IMG/VR virus record: IMGVR_UViG_3300035698_008908 | Coordinates: 1 to 37,715 of that record | Length of the DNA: 37,715 nt | Origin: a virus | Direction: 5' to 3' (one strand) | Shown here: piece after piece, positions 25,873 to 33,585 of the stretch | How the letters are laid out: every line of letters starts with the position of its first letter | Position numbering within the stretch: position 1 is the stretch's first letter | The notes under the pieces: model-generated | The model's input: the letters and a program-made list of their open reading frames with translations, nothing else | What the model was told of the DNA's origin: nothing | Databases searched by the model: none | Made by a program: the position numbers and the translations under genes

Positions 25873-26090
25873 AAAACTGCCCCCACTGCACACAGCCCGT
25901 ATTCCGCAAGTCCGCGAACGGTCTGAAGCTCAAAGCGAAGACGCGGATCCTGGTGCTCCACAAGAGCGGCAGCGTCGAGATCAACTGCGGTTCCTGTGGC
26001 AAGGGCGTGCTTCTCCCGCTCGCTGTGATCGAAGGCGACGGCGCTCTGCGGAAGGCGGAAGGCCCTCGCCTCACTGCGCGCAAGACTTGA
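25869..26090 (+). CDS. Small zinc-ribbon protein, 73 aa
   Basis: ATG 25869 overlaps the previous TGA (ATGA). Cys4-x2-Cys7 and Cys40-x2-Cys43 form a classical two-knuckle zinc ribbon (NCPHC…NCGSCGKG). The size and layout recall small phage zinc ribbons such as the Com-type regulators, but similarity is only structural. The basic C-terminus (RLTARKT) may bind nucleic acid. It is the last gene before a strong terminator. Confidence 0.7.
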   Translation: MKNCPHCTQPVFRKSANGLKLKAKTRILVLHKSGSVEINCGSCGKGVLLPLAVIEGDGALRKAEGPRLTARKT

Positions 26091-26149
26091 CGGACCCAGC
26101 GAAGGCAGGTCATATCAAGACGTGGCCTAGCCGTGAATAACGGCAACGA

Positions 26150-26181
26150 GGTGGATCTCCAGCAGGGGGTCCGCCTTTTTT
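26150..26181 (+). terminator. Intrinsic terminator before the protease gene
   Basis: GGTGGATCTCC (26150-26160) pairs with GGGGGTCCGCC (26165-26175) through 11 pairs including three G-T, loop AGCA, followed by six T. It closes the portal-MuF-fusion unit. The protease start codon is only 13 bases after the T-run. The rest of the gap 26091-26149 shows nothing else. Confidence 0.92.
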
Positions 26182-26194
26182 CGTTTGTATCCCC

Positions 26195-26923
26195 ATGTCT
26201 AACACCCCCTTCAAAGTCGAGATTCAAGCCGAGTTCTTCGAGAAGTCGGAAGCCCCCCAGGGCCGGCATCGACGGATCGGCGGCTACGTCTCCACGGACG
26301 ACCTCGACAAGCAGGGCGAGGTCTTGCTTCAGGAGGGTCTCGACTTCGGGCCGTTCCTCAAGGCTGGCTACTTCAACGACAACCACCTGAAGGAGACCGG
26401 CAAGGCTGTCGGCTACCCTGAAATCGCCGAGCTGCGCACCCTCGCGAAGGGTCGACAGGCCTGGTACGTCGAGGGCTACCTACTCGAAGGCCACCAGCCT
26501 GCCGACGAAATCTGGTCGATGGCGACAGCGTTGAAGCGTGCAGGCGCTCCGCGAAGCCTCGGCTACAGCGTCGAGGGCATGATCCTCGAACGCGACCCAA
26601 GGAACCCTTCGACTATCTCGAAGGCCATCGTTCGCGAGGTCGCGGTCACCCGCTGCCCCGTCAACGACAACACCAGCCTCGTCCTGCTCGCGAAGAGCTT
26701 GAGCGCTGGCGGTGCTGTCTCCAACCCAGGGGCCAGCCCCGGTGAAGGCTTCGCGCTGCGCACGGAATCCCTCGAAGAGGACGAAGACGAGCGCAAGAAG
26801 AAGAAGCTGAAGAAAATGAAGAAGAGTGAGGCCGTGCGGTTCCTGATGACCCGCAACGCAAGCCTCTCCGAAATGTCTGCAACTCGCATCGTCGAGTATG
26901 CACTGCGGCATCCCGCCGCGTGA
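26195..26923 (+). CDS. Prohead (capsid maturation) protease
   Basis: Serine protease that trims scaffold and capsid proteins during head assembly; it acts inside the prohead. The family pattern is visible: GGYVSTDDLDKQGEV, candidate catalytic His64 (FNDNHLKETG), and GYSVEGMILE with candidate nucleophile Ser125, then IVREVAVTRCPVN. 242 residues. After the catalytic core, residues 165-194 carry a block that is 20/30 identical to residues 29-58 of the capsid protein, ending in LRTESLE, followed by a Lys-rich stretch and a C-terminal helix. No Shine-Dalgarno is visible and the start lies directly after a terminator, so transcription probably begins in or very near this gap. Confidence 0.88.
   Translation: MSNTPFKVEIQAEFFEKSEAPQGRHRRIGGYVSTDDLDKQGEVLLQEGLDFGPFLKAGYFNDNHLKETGKAVGYPEIAELRTLAKGRQAWYVEGYLLEGHQPADEIWSMATALKRAGAPRSLGYSVEGMILERDPRNPSTISKAIVREVAVTRCPVNDNTSLVLLAKSLSAGGAVSNPGASPGEGFALRTESLEEDEDERKKKKLKKMKKSEAVRFLMTRNASLSEMSATRIVEYALRHPAA
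26687..26776 (+). repeat. RTESLE block, copy in the protease
   Basis: Encodes a 30-residue block starting LAKSLSAG and ending GFALRTESLE. It aligns without gaps to 27958-28047 in the capsid gene with 20 of 30 residues identical. Confidence 0.85.
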
Positions 26924-26937
26924 TCAGGAGGACAACC

Positions 26938-27840
26938 ATGGAAAACGGACAAGAGGTCACGCTCGAGGATATCGACGCGGGACTCGACAATCTCCTCAAG
27001 GCGGTCGGCAAGACCAGCCTCGTCAAGGGTGGCGGCATCGACCAGTACGGTCATGTCGACGAGCGCGGCAAGACCGCGGGCGGGCGCCCAGGTTCTAGCG
27101 ATATGGGCGGTCTCGACCGCATGATGATCGCCAAGATGGAGGACGCGCTCATCGACGGCGGCTTCCCCGCCGACGCCATCGCTGCCTTCATGGGCGACGA
27201 CGAAGAAGAGGAAGAGGAAGAGGAAGAGGAGGAGTCGGGCAAGATGTCCAAGGACGACGACGACAAGAAGGACAACCCCTTCGGCAAGTCGCTCGACGCC
27301 TTCCAGTCCGACGAAGTCGTGGCGGACGCCATCGACGTCTCGCCCTTCCTCGAAAACCTGGTGCACATCACCAGCACGCAGCTCGACGCCCTCGGCAAGA
27401 GCCAGAACGCATCCGTCGCCGAGCAGGCCCAGGTCAACGAGTCCATGGCCGTCGCCATGTACGGCATCGGCCAGCTCGTGAAGGGCATGGCTCCCGTGCT
27501 CCAGGCGCTCAACGACCGGCTTCAGCTGGTCGAGCGCACTCCCAACGCCCCCCGCGGCATCCAGAGTCCTCGTCGCGCCCAGGCGATGGCGAAGAGCTTC
27601 GGCGAGCACGGCGTCGAAGGACAAGGCCAGGGCGTCCAGCTCACGAAGAGCATGGTGCTCGGGGCCTTGACCTACATGAACCTCGAAAAGGGGCTCAAAG
27701 AGATCGGCGGACGTCCTACGTCTGAGCTGATTGGACTCTACGAGTCCAACAACCAACTCCAACCCCAGGCGCTGCAAGCGGTTCAACGCTTCCTCTCCAC
27801 CCACCCATCGGAAGCGGCCACGGCCGTCTCCTACCGCTAA
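26938..27840 (+). CDS. Scaffold-position protein with polyacidic stretch, 300 aa
   Basis: ATG 26938 has a good Shine-Dalgarno (CAGGAGGA, 26926-26933); the upstream in-frame GTG was rejected. Between protease and capsid genes, where scaffolding proteins usually lie. It has a Gly-rich N-terminal part, a run of Glu (27198-27236), a Lys/Asp-rich linker and a helical C-terminal half (NESMAVAMYGIGQLVKGMAP; LQALNDRLQLVE). The composition and length fit an internal scaffold that the protease removes, but no family is recognised, so the role is inferred from position and composition. Confidence 0.7.
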   Translation: MENGQEVTLEDIDAGLDNLLKAVGKTSLVKGGGIDQYGHVDERGKTAGGRPGSSDMGGLDRMMIAKMEDALIDGGFPADAIAAFMGDDEEEEEEEEEEESGKMSKDDDDKKDNPFGKSLDAFQSDEVVADAIDVSPFLENLVHITSTQLDALGKSQNASVAEQAQVNESMAVAMYGIGQLVKGMAPVLQALNDRLQLVERTPNAPRGIQSPRRAQAMAKSFGEHGVEGQGQGVQLTKSMVLGALTYMNLEKGLKEIGGRPTSELIGLYESNNQLQPQALQAVQRFLSTHPSEAATAVSYR

Positions 27841-27873
27841 ACCCGGTCTGAGCAAAGAAAAGAGAAAACCAAC

Positions 27874-29292
27874 ATGCTAGGAGCATTCGTTTCAGCGCAG
27901 GATTACCGGGATTACGGCGGGTACGGCAACGTACAAAACTCCACCGACATCACGGACCTGCACAAGGCACTCAGTGCCGGCAACGACGTCAACGACCCGG
28001 GCACTGCCCCAGGCGTGGGCTTCCCTCTCCGTACAGAGAGCCTTGAGGCCACCCTCAAGAATCTCACGTACGAGATGGACGAGATCAAGCTGTTCAAGAG
28101 CATCGCCAAGGTGCCCGCGAGCAACACGGTCGAAGAGTTCAACCGCATCCTCGCCTACGGCGAAGGCGGAGCTCGTTCGTTCAACCAGGGCTTCTTCTCC
28201 GAAGGCGGACTGCCTGACGAGCAGGATTCGACGTATGAGCGCGTGACCGTGCTCATCAAGTTCCTCGGAGTCGTCGGCCGCGTCACGCACGTCGCCAACA
28301 CCATCCGAGCCGCGCACGGCAACGTCATCGCCATGGAGACGATGAACAAGACGATGGAGCTTCTTCGGAATCTCGAGAACGCCTTGTTCTTCGGCGACAG
28401 CTCGCTCATCCCTGAGCAGTGGGACGGCATCAAGAAGCTCGTGACGGACGGCGCGCCCGACAACGTCATCGACCTTCGCGGCGGTCCCCTCACGGAGGAG
28501 GCCCTCAACGACTTCCTTCTCATCATCCGCGAGAACTTCGGCATGGCGACCGACGCGTACTTCGGTACGGGTCCATTCGCTGACCTCGCGAAGCAGGTCT
28601 ACGACCGTCAGCGCTTCGCGTACGCCCCAGCTCCGGGCGTCCTCGGTGCGACCATCACTGCCTTCCAGGGGCAGAACGGCCGCGTCAACCTCCACGACCA
28701 CGTCTTCATCACGCCGGGTAACCTCGCGCGCGCTGCGGGCTTGGGCAAGGTCGACAAGCGCCCAGCGGCGCCTTCGATCTCCGTGGACCCCGCGGCAGCT
28801 GCCAGCGGCGCCTCGCTCTTCGGAGCAGGCGACGCAGGCACCTACACCTACCGCGTCGTCGCGGGCAACAAGCACGGTCTCTCCGTTCCGCTCAGCTCCG
28901 CTTCGGTGGCTGTGGCTGTCGGCGACGCTGTCACGTTCACCGTCGTTGACGGCGGACAGGACACGACCTTCTACGAGATTTACCGAACCCCTGCCAGCGG
29001 TGCAGCGGCGACGGCGAAGCTCATGGTCCGCGTTCCACGCTCGGCCGCTTCCCAGGTCATCACCGACCTCAACAGCGACCTCCCTGGTACCAGCGACGGC
29101 TTCGTGCTGATGCAGAACCAGCGCTCGTTCTCTTGGAGCCAGCTCCTTCCGATGACCCGCATTCCGCTCGCTGCGCTCGACACGTCGATCCGCTGGGCGC
29201 AGGTCATCTACGGGGCCATCAAGATGTACACCCCGACGAAGAACGTCATCATCAAGAACATCGGCCGCGCGCCAGGTTCACTCGGCGTCTAG
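27874..29292 (+). CDS. Major capsid protein with Ig/FN3-like insertion
   Basis: 472 residues, ATG 27874. The capsid call rests on the gene order (protease, scaffold, capsid), the size, and the segment TVEEFNRILAYGEGGARSF…EGGLPDEQDSTYERVTVLIKFLGVVGRVTH typical of a phage HK97-fold capsid group. Residues ~29-58 form an N-terminal block shared with the protease and ending LRTESLE, probably part of a removable or targeting segment. Residues ~292-409 (KRPAAPSISVDP … TYTYRVVAGNKHG … TFYEIYRTPASG) look like an Ig/FN3-type beta sandwich inserted in the fold, as in phages whose capsid surface carries Ig-like domains. The last ~60 residues resume the capsid fold. A terminator follows. Confidence 0.9.
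   Translation: MLGAFVSAQDYRDYGGYGNVQNSTDITDLHKALSAGNDVNDPGTAPGVGFPLRTESLEATLKNLTYEMDEIKLFKSIAKVPASNTVEEFNRILAYGEGGARSFNQGFFSEGGLPDEQDSTYERVTVLIKFLGVVGRVTHVANTIRAAHGNVIAMETMNKTMELLRNLENALFFGDSSLIPEQWDGIKKLVTDGAPDNVIDLRGGPLTEEALNDFLLIIRENFGMATDAYFGTGPFADLAKQVYDRQRFAYAPAPGVLGATITAFQGQNGRVNLHDHVFITPGNLARAAGLGKVDKRPAAPSISVDPAAAASGASLFGAGDAGTYTYRVVAGNKHGLSVPLSSASVAVAVGDAVTFTVVDGGQDTTFYEIYRTPASGAAATAKLMVRVPRSAASQVITDLNSDLPGTSDGFVLMQNQRSFSWSQLLPMTRIPLAALDTSIRWAQVIYGAIKMYTPTKNVIIKNIGRAPGSLGV
27958..28047 (+). repeat. RTESLE block, copy in the capsid protein
   Basis: Encodes residues 29-58 of the capsid protein, starting LHKALSAG and ending GFPLRTESLE. It is 20/30 identical to protease residues 165-194 with no gap. 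Confidence 0.85.
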
Positions 29293-29329
29293 CGCTGAGG
29301 TACTCAGCCAGCGCAAGCTGGTGGTAGAG

Positions 29330-29362
29330 TGGGCGGGTGGGCTTGGCTCGCTCGCCCATTTT
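29330..29362 (+). terminator. Intrinsic terminator after the capsid gene
   Basis: TGGGCGGG (29330-29337) pairs with CTCGCCCA (29351-29358, one G-T), followed by TTTT. A second small hairpin (CTGAG-GTA-CTCAG, around 29296-29308) sits between the stop codon and it. Such a partial barrier allows high capsid expression relative to downstream genes. Confidence 0.8.
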
Positions 29363-29391
29363 GCTATCTGCTATCGGAAAGGACGATACCA

Positions 29392-29907
29392 ATGAAACTA
29401 CAGAATCACTCAATGAAGAACGCGACGCTCGCACTGCGCTACACCCGTGACGAGGACGGCCTGCCGCTCGCGATCACTGGCGACGCTGCCGGCATCTTCG
29501 ACTTCTCGGACGCCAACGCGAAGGATCGGAAGTTCATCGCGAGCCTCGACGGCTGGAATCCACCAGCGAAGAAGGCGCGGCCTATTACCCCGCCAGCGAA
29601 GAAGACCCACAAGGCGACGGTCGCCAACGGTCCCCAGAACAGTCCCCCACCCCAGGCCGATCCCGAGCCTGACGGCGACCCTGACGGCGACCCTGACGTC
29701 ATCGAAGGTCCAGACGTCGACGGGCTTCGTACGAAGCTCAACGCCTTGGCCATGGCCGAGGAGTGGCGCGCCAAGGGGGTCGACATCGTGGAGCTTGACG
29801 CGGACACCATGAAGCTCGGCGAGATGAAGGACATCCTCAACGCTGCGCTCTACCCAGAAGACGGCGAAGAAGGCGACAGCGAAGGCGCTGGCGCAGAGGA
29901 GGAATAA
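29392..29907 (+). CDS. Hypothetical head-associated protein, 171 aa
   Basis: ATG 29392 has AAAGGA 10 bases upstream. The N-terminal ~60 residues are a small folded-looking domain (ATLALRYTRDEDGLPLAI…FIASLDGWNPP). A Pro/Lys and Asp-rich linker follows, with the tandem DGDPDGDPD. The C-terminal ~50 residues are helical and acidic, with a LRTKLNALAMAEEWRAKG…KLGEMKDILNAAL pattern reminiscent of small helix-extended-helix domains. Position after the capsid gene suggests a head completion or decoration role. Not recognised. Confidence 0.65.
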   Translation: MKLQNHSMKNATLALRYTRDEDGLPLAITGDAAGIFDFSDANAKDRKFIASLDGWNPPAKKARPITPPAKKTHKATVANGPQNSPPPQADPEPDGDPDGDPDVIEGPDVDGLRTKLNALAMAEEWRAKGVDIVELDADTMKLGEMKDILNAALYPEDGEEGDSEGAGAEEE

Positions 29908-29910
29908 GCG

Positions 29911-30312
29911 ATGGCGGCCCATGCAGACGACTTGAGGTATTTCTACGCGGAGCACTTGGGCGACACCGTCCAGGTCACGCTCCCCGATGCTGCCTCCACG
30001 CCCTTGCGTGATGAGCCGCTCGCACCGGGCCGCTACATCCTCCGCATCGTCGACTTCGGGAGCGCTACGAGCGTTTGGGTCCGGCAGGTCCCGACAGGGG
30101 GCGATGCTGTGGCAGTCGCAGCAGCCCCCGCGACGCAGTTCTTCGCTCACACGCTGGCTCACGAGCTGAACAAGCCCCTGATGCACTTCATGGTGCGAGC
30201 TGGGGGCCCAGGCGGCGACGCGCAGGCGGCTATCGACAACCTGTCGTTCTTCGGCGCCGGCGGGGCCGACGCCATCATCCAGGTGACGAAGGTCAGCCGC
30301 GACAAGAGCTAG
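29911..30312 (+). CDS. Putative head decoration-type protein, 133 aa
   Basis: ATG 29911, 3 bases after the previous stop; GGAGGAA lies upstream. A beta-type sequence with LAPGRYILRIVDFGSATSVW followed by VPTGGDAVAVAAAPATQFF. The same layout (ARYLFQVAGVGADGADTVWA … GDTAGSVAGPG) appears at the N-terminus of the next gene, so the two look like paralogues. A small beta-rich protein encoded after the capsid is often a decoration or accessory head protein; this is an inference. Confidence 0.65.
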   Translation: MAAHADDLRYFYAEHLGDTVQVTLPDAASTPLRDEPLAPGRYILRIVDFGSATSVWVRQVPTGGDAVAVAAAPATQFFAHTLAHELNKPLMHFMVRAGGPGGDAQAAIDNLSFFGAGGADAIIQVTKVSRDKS

Positions 30313-30321
30313 GGGGACCGC

Positions 30322-31215
30322 ATGAACGCGCACAGGGGTGACCACGATATCGCCTTCTTCGAGGCCACGGTCGGAGCAACCTCCGAGGCGCAGACCCTCG
30401 CGGCAGATACTCCCATCTTCCTCAACAGCGACGAAGACGGCGCGATTCTACCAGCCCGCTACCTGTTCCAGGTGGCGGGCGTCGGCGCGGATGGTGCCGA
30501 CACGGTCTGGGCGTGGATAGGCTTCCGACCCTTCGCCAAGGGCGACACCGCGGGCAGCGTCGCGGGGCCAGGTAACAAGCGCATCCCGCTGTCCCAGGCG
30601 ACGATCATCGGCATCGAGTCGAACGTGCTCGAGGGCGCCCAAACGTATTGGGTCTTCTCCACACACGAAACTTTCCAGCCCCTAGGCGGTTATGCACTCG
30701 GCTACGATGAGAACCGATTCAAGTACGCCATTGTCCAAGACAGTGACGGCGGTACTCTCGAAAACTTCGGCAACGCCGCCTACACGGAGTTTGGACTTTT
30801 CGGTAAGAACTTCGTTCTCACCTTAGTTTACGACGGCACGGATTCGTACTTCTACGTAGACGGGCAAGAGGTGTTCGGTCACACACCCGCCAGCGGTTAC
30901 CGAGTCGCGAACAGCTCCAATCGACCGCTTCTCGGGAAAAACAACAACACCGGCGCAGAACTGGTGAATGAACATTTCGCTGTGATGGGGTTTGGTTACG
31001 ACGAGACAGTACCTACACAGACTGAAGTCATCGCTCACTACGTCTCGTGTTTGGAGGCTGACGGGTTCGTGGACGGCGGGATCGGTTTCTCCAACATGTA
31101 CAGTTTCGATGGCGAGGCTTCCGGTCCTACTACGCTGGCCGATAGCGTAGGGGCTGTGGACTTCACCGAACAAGGCACCATCACCACCACCGAGATCAAA
31201 AGGGTATACGGATGA
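30322..31215 (+). CDS. Decoration-like protein with C-terminal LamG/concanavalin-type lectin domain
   Basis: 297 residues, ATG 30322 preceded by AGGGGGA. The first ~110 residues resemble the preceding 133-residue protein. Residues ~140-265 have the pattern of a LamG/ConA-like jelly roll: FVLTLVYDGTDSYFYVDGQEVFG, NRPLLGKNNNTGAE, HFAVMGFGYDETVPTQTEV. Such domains bind glycans and on phage heads or tails may help attachment. Base composition changes at this domain: two 60-base lines (30781, 30961) count 28 and 29 G+C against 41 for 30181-30240. This suggests that the lectin part was acquired separately. Its stop overlaps the kinase start (ATGA). Confidence 0.75.
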   Translation: MNAHRGDHDIAFFEATVGATSEAQTLAADTPIFLNSDEDGAILPARYLFQVAGVGADGADTVWAWIGFRPFAKGDTAGSVAGPGNKRIPLSQATIIGIESNVLEGAQTYWVFSTHETFQPLGGYALGYDENRFKYAIVQDSDGGTLENFGNAAYTEFGLFGKNFVLTLVYDGTDSYFYVDGQEVFGHTPASGYRVANSSNRPLLGKNNNTGAELVNEHFAVMGFGYDETVPTQTEVIAHYVSCLEADGFVDGGIGFSNMYSFDGEASGPTTLADSVGAVDFTEQGTITTTEIKRVYG

Positions 31216-32348
31216 GCGAGCACTACCTACGGCTGGAGCTGGAGCAGCTCATCCAAAACGAGCCCGCAGTCTTCACCTGGATTGATGAGGGCTCGCTCGA
31301 CGGAGTCTGGTATCTCGACCTCATCGACGGGAAACAGGAGTGGATGAGCCCGCGCTTCTGCGAAATCTTCGGATACGAGTATGGGGATCTCCCCAACACA
31401 TCCGACTGGTGGCAGAACGCCATCTTCCCCGAAGATTTGAAGGTCGCCCTTGCAGCCTACGAGGCGCACGCAGCGGACCCCGATGTCCCCTACGACCTGA
31501 TCGCACGCTACCGGCACAAGAACGGCAGCACGGTCTGGGTTCGGTGCCGTGGGCTCATCATCCGCGACAACCAGGGCGAGCCCATCCGCATGCTGGGCGC
31601 ACATACGGAGATCACTCAACACATGGAGACCGAGAAGGAGCTTCAGCGCAGCGTCCAAGAGCTGGCCCAATTCGCTTTCGTGGCCAGCCATGACCTCCAG
31701 GAGCCTCTGCGGATGGTGACCAACTTCCTCGCGCTAGCGCTGGAGAGCCTCGAAGAGCGTGGGGTCAAGCTTCTGCCCGACGAGGTCGAGGCGTTCAACT
31801 TCGCCAGCGACGGCGCTATCCGCATGAAGCGACTCATCGCCGGCCTGCTCGAGTACAGCCGCGTGGGTCGTGACTTCGCCACAAGGCCGTTTGAGGCATC
31901 CGAGGCGGTAGACGAAGCCCTGGCCATTTTGAACGGCGCGGTGACGGACCGCGGCGCTGAGGTCGTTGTAGGGGAGCTTCCCGAGATCATCGGCCACTTC
32001 CCCAGCATCGCGCGAGTCTTTCAGAACATCATCGGGAACGCGCTCAAGTTTCGCCATGCGGACCGTCCCCTCGTGGTCAAGGTCAACGGCATTGACGAGG
32101 GCAACCGCTGGCGCTTCAGTATTCAGGACAACGGGGCAGGCTTTGAGCAGGATTTTGCTGAACAGATATTCGTCATCTTTCGACGGCTCGGGTCGGAAAA
32201 GAACGGAGAAGGTCTAGGTTTAGCCGTTTGTCGGCGCATAGTGGAACGGCACCAGGGTAGTATCTGGGCAGAGTCGTGTCCCGATATAGGGTCGACGTTC
32301 TTCTTCACGATTATGAAGCCTACGAAAGTGGGTGAAGCGGCAGGGTGA
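31212..32348 (+). CDS. Soluble PAS-domain sensor histidine kinase
   Basis: Autophosphorylates on histidine and passes phosphate to response regulators. 378 residues, ATG overlapping the previous stop. PAS domain at ~18-135 (DGVWYLDLIDGKQEWMSPRF … YRHKNGSTVWVRCRG … GAHTEIT). HisKA H-box FVASHDLQEPLRMV with phospho-accepting His160, the SHDLQEPLR form common in phytochrome-like (Cph1-type) kinases. HATPase: N-box NIIGNALKF (Asn276), G1 DNGAGF (Asp306), F-box FVIFRRLG, G2 GEGLGLAVCRRI (from 332). All catalytic elements are present, so it should be active. No membrane segment, so it senses a cytoplasmic cue through PAS; the ligand is unknown. Histidine kinases are rare in phages, and its position inside the head-neck genes is striking. 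Two receivers follow. Confidence 0.95.
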   Translation: MSEHYLRLELEQLIQNEPAVFTWIDEGSLDGVWYLDLIDGKQEWMSPRFCEIFGYEYGDLPNTSDWWQNAIFPEDLKVALAAYEAHAADPDVPYDLIARYRHKNGSTVWVRCRGLIIRDNQGEPIRMLGAHTEITQHMETEKELQRSVQELAQFAFVASHDLQEPLRMVTNFLALALESLEERGVKLLPDEVEAFNFASDGAIRMKRLIAGLLEYSRVGRDFATRPFEASEAVDEALAILNGAVTDRGAEVVVGELPEIIGHFPSIARVFQNIIGNALKFRHADRPLVVKVNGIDEGNRWRFSIQDNGAGFEQDFAEQIFVIFRRLGSEKNGEGLGLAVCRRIVERHQGSIWAESCPDIGSTFFFTIMKPTKVGEAAG

Positions 32349-32352
32349 TAGC

Positions 32353-32754
32353 GTGGCTCGGGTTCTATTGGTCGAAGACAATCTAGGCGACGTCATCCTC
32401 ACGAAGCGGTCTATCGCCAAATCCAAGCTACCCATCACCTTGGACGTCGTGCGCGACGGGGAGCAGGCCATCGATTTCCTCTTCCAGCGGGGAGCCTATG
32501 AAGACGCCAAGCGACCCGACGTGGTCCTTCTGGACTTCAACCTGCCTAAATACGACGGCAGCGAGGTCCTGAAGCGCGTGAAGGCCAGCCTCAGCCTTCG
32601 CCTCATCCCCATCGTCATGCTGACGAGTTCTGACGCTGAGTCCGACATCGTGCGAAGCTACGCGCAGCACTGCCAGAGCTTCCTCCTGAAGCCGCTCAAC
32701 CCTCAGTCGTTCTACGACTGGTGGTTTAGGCACGGCAAAATCCCGAAGGGCTGA
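32353..32754 (+). CDS. Rcp1-type single-domain response regulator
   Basis: Receiver domain only, 133 residues from GTG 32353 (a longer GTG 32332 would overlap the kinase). Key residues visible: the acidic pair in LLVEDNLGD, phospho-acceptor Asp61 (VVLLDFNLP), Thr/Ser in MLTSSDAE, and the conserved Lys in FLLKPL. The sequence style (VEDNxGDVxLTKR; FLFQRGAYEDAKRPD; IVRSYAQHCQSFLLKPL) is that of the Rcp1 family that partners Cph1-type kinases. With no output domain it probably acts by protein-protein contact or as a phosphate shuttle to the next gene product. Confidence 0.93.
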   Translation: MARVLLVEDNLGDVILTKRSIAKSKLPITLDVVRDGEQAIDFLFQRGAYEDAKRPDVVLLDFNLPKYDGSEVLKRVKASLSLRLIPIVMLTSSDAESDIVRSYAQHCQSFLLKPLNPQSFYDWWFRHGKIPKG

Positions 32755-32757
32755 AGG

Positions 32758-33585
32758 ATGGAAATCGAAAAGACGAGGGTTCTACTTGTTGAGGACAACG
32801 AGGGCGACGTGATCTACATCACGCGCCAGCTCAAGAAGGCCCCAGAAACCAAGTTCGAGGTCACAGCCGTGGGCTGGCTCAATGCGGCGCTCCAGATGCT
32901 GGAGGCCCGTGACTACGACGTGATCCTCCTCGATCTCTCGTTGCCCGACTGCCAGGACGGCATCGACACGCTGATGTCTGTTGTAAGGAGCGCCAGGGGG
33001 GCCGCCCTGCCCATCCTCGTGATGACCGGCCACGACGACAAGGAGACCGCCAAGCGCTGCGCACGCTACGGCGCCCAGGAATACATCGTCAAAAAGAAGA
33101 TCGACCCCCGTACGCTGGAGCTGACCATCGTCGGGGCCATCGAGCGGAAGCGCACGGACCTGATCTCGAAGCAGCTCATGCACGCGGCTCTCGCTGGCTT
33201 CGATGGTGCCGGCAACGACGCGGCCACGGTCCGCATGATGCGGGACTTCGTGCACGGGTCCTTCCGAGCGATTCGCGGGATTCGGACCTACATCGCCGAG
33301 AACGCGCCCGCCCACATGGAGGCCATCGTCAGCATCCTCAACAAGCAAAACATGACCATCCTCAGCCGCGAGCTGAGTACGGTCCTGAGCTTAGACCCCA
33401 CCGAGGAGGTCACGCCGCCCCGAGGTACGCCTCGCCCTCGTGCTATGAGCGCGCAGGCCATGAAGGCGGTAGACAACATTGTCGGCCGAAAGCAGTCGCA
33501 GAGACCTTCCGACCCACCCGAAGCGCGTGCAAGCCTGCTCGACGTCATCACGCGAAACTTAGGGAAGGGGATTGGTCATGGATAA
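32758..33585 (+). CDS. Response regulator with C-terminal domain of unknown function
   Basis: 275 residues, ATG 32758. Receiver at ~5-130: LLVEDNEGD, phospho-acceptor Asp59 (VILLDLSLPD), MTGHDD, and Lys in YIVKKKID. The C-terminal ~140 residues are not a DNA-binding, GGDEF or phosphatase domain that I know: a helical part (VRMMRDFVHGSFRAIRGIRT; MEAIVSILNKQNMTILSREL) is followed by a Pro/Arg-rich linker and a final helix. It overlaps the next gene by 8 bases, so the coiled-coil membrane protein is its nearest candidate partner (inference). Confidence 0.9.
   Translation: MEIEKTRVLLVEDNEGDVIYITRQLKKAPETKFEVTAVGWLNAALQMLEARDYDVILLDLSLPDCQDGIDTLMSVVRSARGAALPILVMTGHDDKETAKRCARYGAQEYIVKKKIDPRTLELTIVGAIERKRTDLISKQLMHAALAGFDGAGNDAATVRMMRDFVHGSFRAIRGIRTYIAENAPAHMEAIVSILNKQNMTILSRELSTVLSLDPTEEVTPPRGTPRPRAMSAQAMKAVDNIVGRKQSQRPSDPPEARASLLDVITRNLGKGIGHG

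Noticed and set aside
27198-27240. Short GAAGAG-type tandem repeat as a regulatory DNA element
   Set aside because: It codes for the poly-Glu run of the scaffold-position protein and is explained by coding.
26563-27855. Antisense frame of 430 codons spanning the protease, scaffold and gaps
   Set aside because: It crosses real gene borders and is rich in Leu/Val/Arg as expected from complementing Glu/Lys-rich codons; no motif, no upstream signals.
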